Positions 58,901 through 64,000 of a stretch of 64,000 nucleotides of DNA are shown in pieces; within the stretch, counting starts at the first letter, position 1; each line of letters opens with the position of its first letter. The stretch covers positions 10,228,118-10,292,117 of the forward strand of contig CP099839.1 of NCBI GenBank assembly GCA_030062745.1, in the 5' to 3' direction. Source of the DNA: Capitulum mitella. Lineage: Eukaryota; Arthropoda; Thecostraca; Pollicipedomorpha; Pollicipedidae. The notes beneath the pieces are model-generated. The model saw only the letters and a list, made by a program, of their open reading frames with translations, had not been told where the DNA came from and did no database searches. The translations under genes were made by a program, and so were the position numbers.

Positions 58901-61900
58901 GATTGTACGTGTACGTGTACGTGTACTGGATAACCATGAGCCAGGTTAACGTAGAACGTTGCTTTTTTACCGGATAACCATGGACCGGCCATCTTAAAAT
59001 TCGGCGTGCTTCTAAAATTCAGCATAACTAAAATGACCCTGTCCTCTGGGTGATGAACTGACGACCACATTGGTCAAACCAGAGTGGAAAAACGCAGTAT
59101 GCCGAGTACCCGGCGCCTTCCGCACCTGTAAGCTTCTGTAACGTTTTCATGAAATTCTTAATTAGTCCGATTTCGACATATTCTTCCATTGTGCCTTTTT
59201 GGATCAAATGACACCTAGTTAAAAAATTAGAATATTCAGTCCAAATATTCGAATGTGCCCATTCCAAAATTCGGATTCAAATCCTCAGTTTTAGTTGGCT
59301 CCCGGGCGCCCGACATTACCACAAAAACTTATTTTTTGTATACAAGAGATACTAGATTTTACACCTGAAAGATCTGCATGAATAGTTGATTCAGCACTTT
59401 GGCTCGAGACCATATTGAGGACAAATAAAACATTAATTTGCAAAATAAAAAGAACATGGCACGCGACCCTGAATTAAAAAAGATAGGGCCAAAACTTAAG
59501 GCACGCGACACTGAATTAAAAATGGGGCATTCATCTGCTGAATTCCTTAGATCCAGATATATTAAAAAAACACCACAATGTTTGCGTTGAAAACCAGCGT
59601 CTTGTTTCAAGCAAAACTCCTGTAGATTATTCATCAGCTGCTGCACGGAAGAGTCGTCTCAGAGTAGAGGAGTCTGCAACCTAAATATTATCCCGCGCCC
59701 GACTGGCAGTCGGCGCCATGCACGCCCGACTGAAGAATGCTGACAGCACCCCACTCCTAACTCGCGAACGACTTGTTGCACGATAAACATAATCATATCA
59801 TTAGGAAGCTCGTGACAAGTAGAACTCGCAACCCGGGTCAGTTTTACATTTGGAGTATATCTAAGCCATGCACGTCTTCTCGTAGCTAACTACATGGACC
59901 CCACAAACGCCCTGAATCTCAAATCTAAATACTAAGCAAAGGTACTAACGGACAGATAAATGTCCGCACATGCCGATAAACGTCTATTTTTCCGATTTGT
60001 TAAATATCTATGCAGGAGCGCCAAATTAAAGTTACAACGATTTTTGCGCTACAGTGCTACGGGCGTCGGCGCCGAAGGCGGACTGGCAAAACAGGTTTTG
60101 ACAGTTTGTGTTCATTCATACTGAGGGCTCGTGTTATGGTTTTCATGTTTACATTTGAAAAAAAATCCTTAATTAGCAATATGAACAACTGTGGCGGAGG
60201 TTTATTTGCAACACGTAGTTCATTCGCGCGCTACACAGATTTTTAAACTTTTTGAACCTATTGGTATCATTCGCAATTTTGAGAGTCAGTCCTGCCATTT
60301 TGTATCCGTTCCAGGGCATTCATCACCGACTTTTAGAGCAGTGCATTTGGCCCACACCATCTTTTGGTGCGCTGACCTCAGGTCGATGTTTGAAGGTCAC
60401 TGACACTTTGACAAATGACGATCATTAGAAGTTTTCATCACCTCATACCTAAGGCATCAAAAAATTCCACCAAATGTCGCCAATGTCAAATGTAAAAGCT
60501 GCCAATTAAGAAAAAAACGACATGTCTTGAAAATGGGCATGACCTTAGGATAATGACCCAGAAGTTTTCAAAAAAAATCTGGGACGGCGGATTTGCTGCA
60601 TCTATCAAGATTTCTAACCCTATGAAATTTTGTCTTGATATCTTGCTTTTTAAGTTATCGAGTGCTAAACTTTTATTGGTTCACCTGGCCTGACCTCGGC
60701 CAGAGACTTGACTCGACCTGAAACGAAACGTTGACAAGAGATGTAAAAAGAATCGAGGAAAATACGAACAAAATTCTATGGCGCTGCGCTTGTTCCTTCT
60801 CCCGCAGTCTTTGAAAAACCTCAGAGGAGGGCTGTCGTCCCCAAGTCGGGGCCAGGTTATCTTACACTACAACGATGTAATTCCGAATAATACTGCCGAA
60901 TGCTCGATAAAGGCTGAACCCTTTGATCTTTCAGAAACATACACAGGACAATTAACCCTGAACCGAAACGTCCTCACTGCTGCCGAAGATGCCTTTCGGT
61001 AGGCGAAGGTCCGCCCAGTGCGCTGCAGGGTGTTGCCGATTGCCGATAACGCCGTCTCTGCTGGCGGCAGGTGAAGCAGCTGCAGCGGGACGGCAGGCGG
61101 ATCAGCCACTTCGCGTTCGGCCAGTCGCCGTTCCCCGTGCCGTCGTGCGCCGTGCAGGCGCTGCAGAAGCACGCCGCCTCGCACGAGTACCTGGCCGTCG
61201 CCGGTGAGCGGGCGGGCGGCCGAAGGTGCGGGCATTGCGCCAACACCGGCCGCCTCGCGGGGAGGGCCGCACGAAATCGCTGCCAGGACGCCGATCGGCT
61301 TCTGCAACGGATCACGGCGGCGCCCACACAATGCCGTCCCGATAATGGAATTAATGGAATCCAAGTATTGGAAAGGCATCATTCAGGCGTTGCTGGGAGT
61401 GTTGTATTGCATTGTTGTTGAGGTTTTGGAGTTTCCACCCATCATGGGGGTGGCTTTTACCCTCCAAGTGAAGGTGACAAACACGTAAAAGATGAAAATG
61501 AAACAGGAGGTACAAAATCGGTACGAGAGATGAAAGACGGATATGGCCCCAAATCTTCCAAACAGACTTTAGTTGCATGCTCACACAGCATTCGCACGGT
61601 TACGTATTCATTTCTTTAGCTATTCCAGAAAAACCAGCTTGCTCTCGCCGCCTGACATAGGAGAGTCAAAAGGTAAAAGGCGCCCTGCAGATTAAACGCC
61701 TTTTACCGGCAGCCGCTCGCGTGACTGTCGGTTTTGTAGATTTAGTTGTTTGATTTTGTTTGATTGTCGTGACATTGTCTTGACATTGATTTGATTGTCA
61801 TCTTGTCAGGTGCATCGCGACCTAAGGTTTCAGTGGGTCATATATGTACTGCGCAGGGAGGGACTCTGGCTCGCCGATCTCCAGTATTTTTCTTAGCATT

Positions 61901-64000
61901 CATACAGCGATGTGCTGCATCAGTTCATCAGCAGACAGCCACTCCAGTCCGCCCAGCATATCTGATACTTTGTCGAATTTCTTCCTGGTATAAATAATTT
62001 TGGCGCCGAAGCCCAGGGATTTTCTGCGTTTTACTAAAATTTTTATTGGAACAGTTTCCTTAGACTGACAAACAGAAGTGGATCTGTGAGAGGACCAGGA
62101 TCTGACACAAGAGTTTCCATGGCAACACATGGGATATGATGGCGAGGATGCGCGTGGTCAGCAAACAAAACTATGTTTTTCTGTATCAGTAGGGTTACGA
62201 GACTGTCTCCAGGTCATTAAGAGTCAAAAATGCGTTTTAAGTTTAAAACCTCGTTACGTGGCGCCACGATAGCGTTCAGGAACTTAACATGAACGTTTGA
62301 GATCGTGCAACAATTGCGCCAGCTACCGCAGGATATCTGCTGAGTTTTCTTCGCACTGATTCTCAAGACGCTTACTCAGAATCAACCAGCATGTGACGGC
62401 AGTGATCCTAAGCGCTCTGAAACTTGGGAGATCTCGTTCATAAACGCCACGAAGAGCGGCATACCATTCGAAAAGACAGTGCACGGCAACGGCCCGAAGG
62501 CCGTTACCGTTGGTGATCCGTTGTTTCGTTGATGCCGTTGTTTCGTTGCTGATCGGTAGCGGTCGAGAAGATTAAATCCATTATCAACCGCCAAGTTTTG
62601 CGAGATACACCAAAAACCAACGATAACGATGCCGTAAAGGATTGCTTTTCATACAAGAAGGCCATAATAAAGGGCATAGTCGACCAGGAATGGAGGAGAC
62701 TGGTTTCCGTCATCGATTAAGGTCGGGATGCGCTGCACGACAGTTACTAAGGCGGTTTCTGCCGATTGCCGGTAACTAAAGCCGTGCGCTGCAGTTTTGA
62801 GAAAAGGTGATTTACGTGGACATACTTCAAGGCTTGTTTATGTGCAACTTCGCGAACCAGTTTTGCAATAACTGGTACAATGCAAACAGGCCTGGAATTA
62901 GAAGCGTTTGACAAATGTTGGTTTTGTGGATGGGGAGGATGACAAAATGTTTCCAAGAGGTTATTTAATCAAAAATGTAAGGCAAAAAACTGAGAGAGAA
63001 GAATGCATGAGGTCCAGTTAAAATGGGCCCCACGCCATTTTAATTTTCGCAGAATTGCATGGGTCAGGATCCGGGATTTTGGGAAAGAGGAGTTGTGATT
63101 GGAAGAAAAGGATTAGTACGGTTTCCTCACACCCAAATGCCCCACAACAATAAAGTTATTTTGTGGACAACAATAAAAATCATACATAAATACATAAATA
63201 CAATTTAAAAAACAATTATATTATAATAATATAAAAAATTGTTATACATATTATACAAAAACATAACAATACAATCATACAATGGACAAAATGGGAGCGG
63301 ATGCTCAACGGTATGCCATCAAAACAAATTATCGTGCTACTTTTGTTGCCGAATTGCGCTGTTTAAGTAAGACATGACTAGTTGTTATTAGATTTTAAAT
63401 GGATTCATTTCTTGCCATGATAAAAAATATGAATAATTTTTTCGTGGACGTGCGTGCTTTTTATTATTCAGCCCTCATCTTATTCCAGGTATCCCTGAGT
63501 TGCGAAAAGCTATTTGCTCGCTGCACAAGAGACATGACGATATTGACCTTGACCCCGACCAGGTTTTGGTTGGTCCAGGCTCAAAGGAACTGATCTACCT
63601 GACCATGACCATCTTCAACGGAGGTAAGCCAGCTAGTAAGAGTTTACGGAGGACATGAAAAACGGTCCAGCAGACGGAAAGGTCACGGACAAAATCTAAA
63701 CTGCAATTACATGCATACATGCTGCCATAATTCTACAATAAATTCTACATGCGCAATGTATTTTTAAAAAAAAACACGCACAAAACTGCATCGTGTTTGG
63801 GTGCCTTCCCAAGAGACTACTATTCGTTTTTTGCTCTGGGCAGTGCTTATCGGCGAATTGATGCACAAAAACTTTCCTTTTTGCACATTATGAGCGACAA
63901 AATTCACAAACCACAAATGTGGGGAAATCCGTTTGGTACATTTGATACGTGTTAAGTTATCGTGAAGCCGCCATCCGCTGGGGAGCTATTTTTGCTCCGT
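55848..64000 (+). CDS. PLP-dependent class I/II aminotransferase, 5' part
   Basis: Three exons (55848-55928, 61071-61203 and 63489-63623) encode the first 116 or so residues; the gene continues beyond the window. The product is a fold-type I, pyridoxal-phosphate aminotransferase of the aspartate aminotransferase-like group. Landmarks are ISHFAFGQSPFPVPSCAVQA, HEYLAVAG followed by IPELRKAI, and DQVLVGPGSKELIYLTM. The GPGS loop is where the cofactor phosphate is held in this fold. The FGQSPFPVP motif is best known to me from bacterial and scattered invertebrate sequences, not from the classical animal GOT1/GOT2. Junction phases are 0 and 1 with GT-AG sites. The start codon is the first in frame, six bases after an in-frame TGA. 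The catalytic lysine exon lies outside the window, so activity cannot be judged. Confidence 0.85.
56690..56745 (+). repeat. TTATG pentanucleotide repeat
   Basis: Imperfect TTATG/GTTATG units culminate in four uninterrupted copies, within aminotransferase intron 1. Confidence 0.85.
57430..57459. repeat. Perfect 11-bp inverted repeat
   Basis: CACCCCTCTGC and GCAGAGGGGTG flank an 8-base loop. A second palindromic word, ACATTTGAAATGT, follows within 20 bases. Confidence 0.9.
61071..61203 (+). CDS. Aminotransferase exon 2
   Basis: 44 codons plus one base, after CTGGCGGCAG and before GTGAGC. It encodes VKQLQRDGRRISHFAFGQ and PFPVPSCAVQAL, the N-terminal substrate-side segment of the family. Confidence 0.92.
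61204..63488 (+). other. Aminotransferase intron 2
   Basis: This 2.3-kb intron is GC-rich at its start and AT-rich after 62950, with stretches of A/T from 63150 to 63270. I see no transposon terminus or exon. Confidence 0.55.
63489..63623 (+). CDS. Aminotransferase exon 3
   Basis: The 135-base exon follows TTATTCCAG and ends in phase 1 before GTAAGC. It completes Gly at the junction and encodes IPELRKAICSLHKRH and LVGPGSKELIYLTMTIFNG. Confidence 0.93.

Larger units (their letters stand above)
55929..61070 (+). other. Aminotransferase intron 1
   Basis: This 5.1-kb intron is AT-rich. It includes TTATG repeats near 56690-56745, a hairpin at 57430-57459, GTACGT repeats at 58905-58925, and a stretch at 60260-60850 with TGACCT words and AAAAACCTCAGAGGAGGG. 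The last stretch may be a third, decayed relative of the 33279 and 40765 repeat family. No exon is recognised. Confidence 0.5.

Overview
This is a stretch of animal nuclear genome. Genes are split by GT-AG introns of 0.25-6 kb, exons are GC-rich (strong G/C in third positions), and introns and spacers hold minisatellites, microsatellites, tRNA-derived SINE pieces, a LINE 3' end and non-autonomous DNA transposons. A chitin-binding RR-1 cuticle protein and a CLIP-domain serine protease point to an arthropod. A crustacean is my best guess, but nothing here fixes the species.

Layout. (1) 1-5178: no gene recognised; a 32-bp minisatellite (about 1308-1776) and GC-rich spacer. (2) 5179-17882, + strand: a complete eight-exon gene for a secreted serine protease. 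Its parts are a signal peptide, a long helix-rich N-terminal region, a six-cysteine CLIP domain, a TTRRP/TRPP linker and a trypsin domain with intact His/Asp/Ser and trypsin-type Asp. (3) 19575-38301, + strand: a complete eight-exon nucleoredoxin gene with CGPC and CPPC thioredoxin-fold sites. (4) 40265-39834, - strand: a short RR-1 cuticle protein gene, tail-to-tail with nucleoredoxin. (5) 40.3-55.8 kb: about 15 kb of repeat-rich spacer. (6) 55848 to the window end, + strand: the first three exons of a class I/II PLP-dependent aminotransferase that runs off the window. The four genes share no pathway; this is ordinary gene-by-gene animal organisation.

The most unusual observations are structural. 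Two introns end in tandem repeats whose unit resembles the splice acceptor itself, and a third carries a broken duplicate of the acceptor plus exon start. A 1.2-kb transposon-like element flanked by TTAA (piggyBac-like) sits inside an older repeat family that has an uninterrupted paralogue in the window, and a second, inverted relative lies at 46.1-47.3 kb. These elements carry AGGTCA-type half-sites in DR1, DR0 and DR4 arrangements.

Five one-base disruptions occur in otherwise well-conserved coding sequence: three in protease exon 2, one in nucleoredoxin exon 6 and one at the cuticle-protein start codon. Each is repaired by removing one base, so assembly error is the first explanation to test. 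Splice sites, phases and repeats were read by eye; no searches were run.
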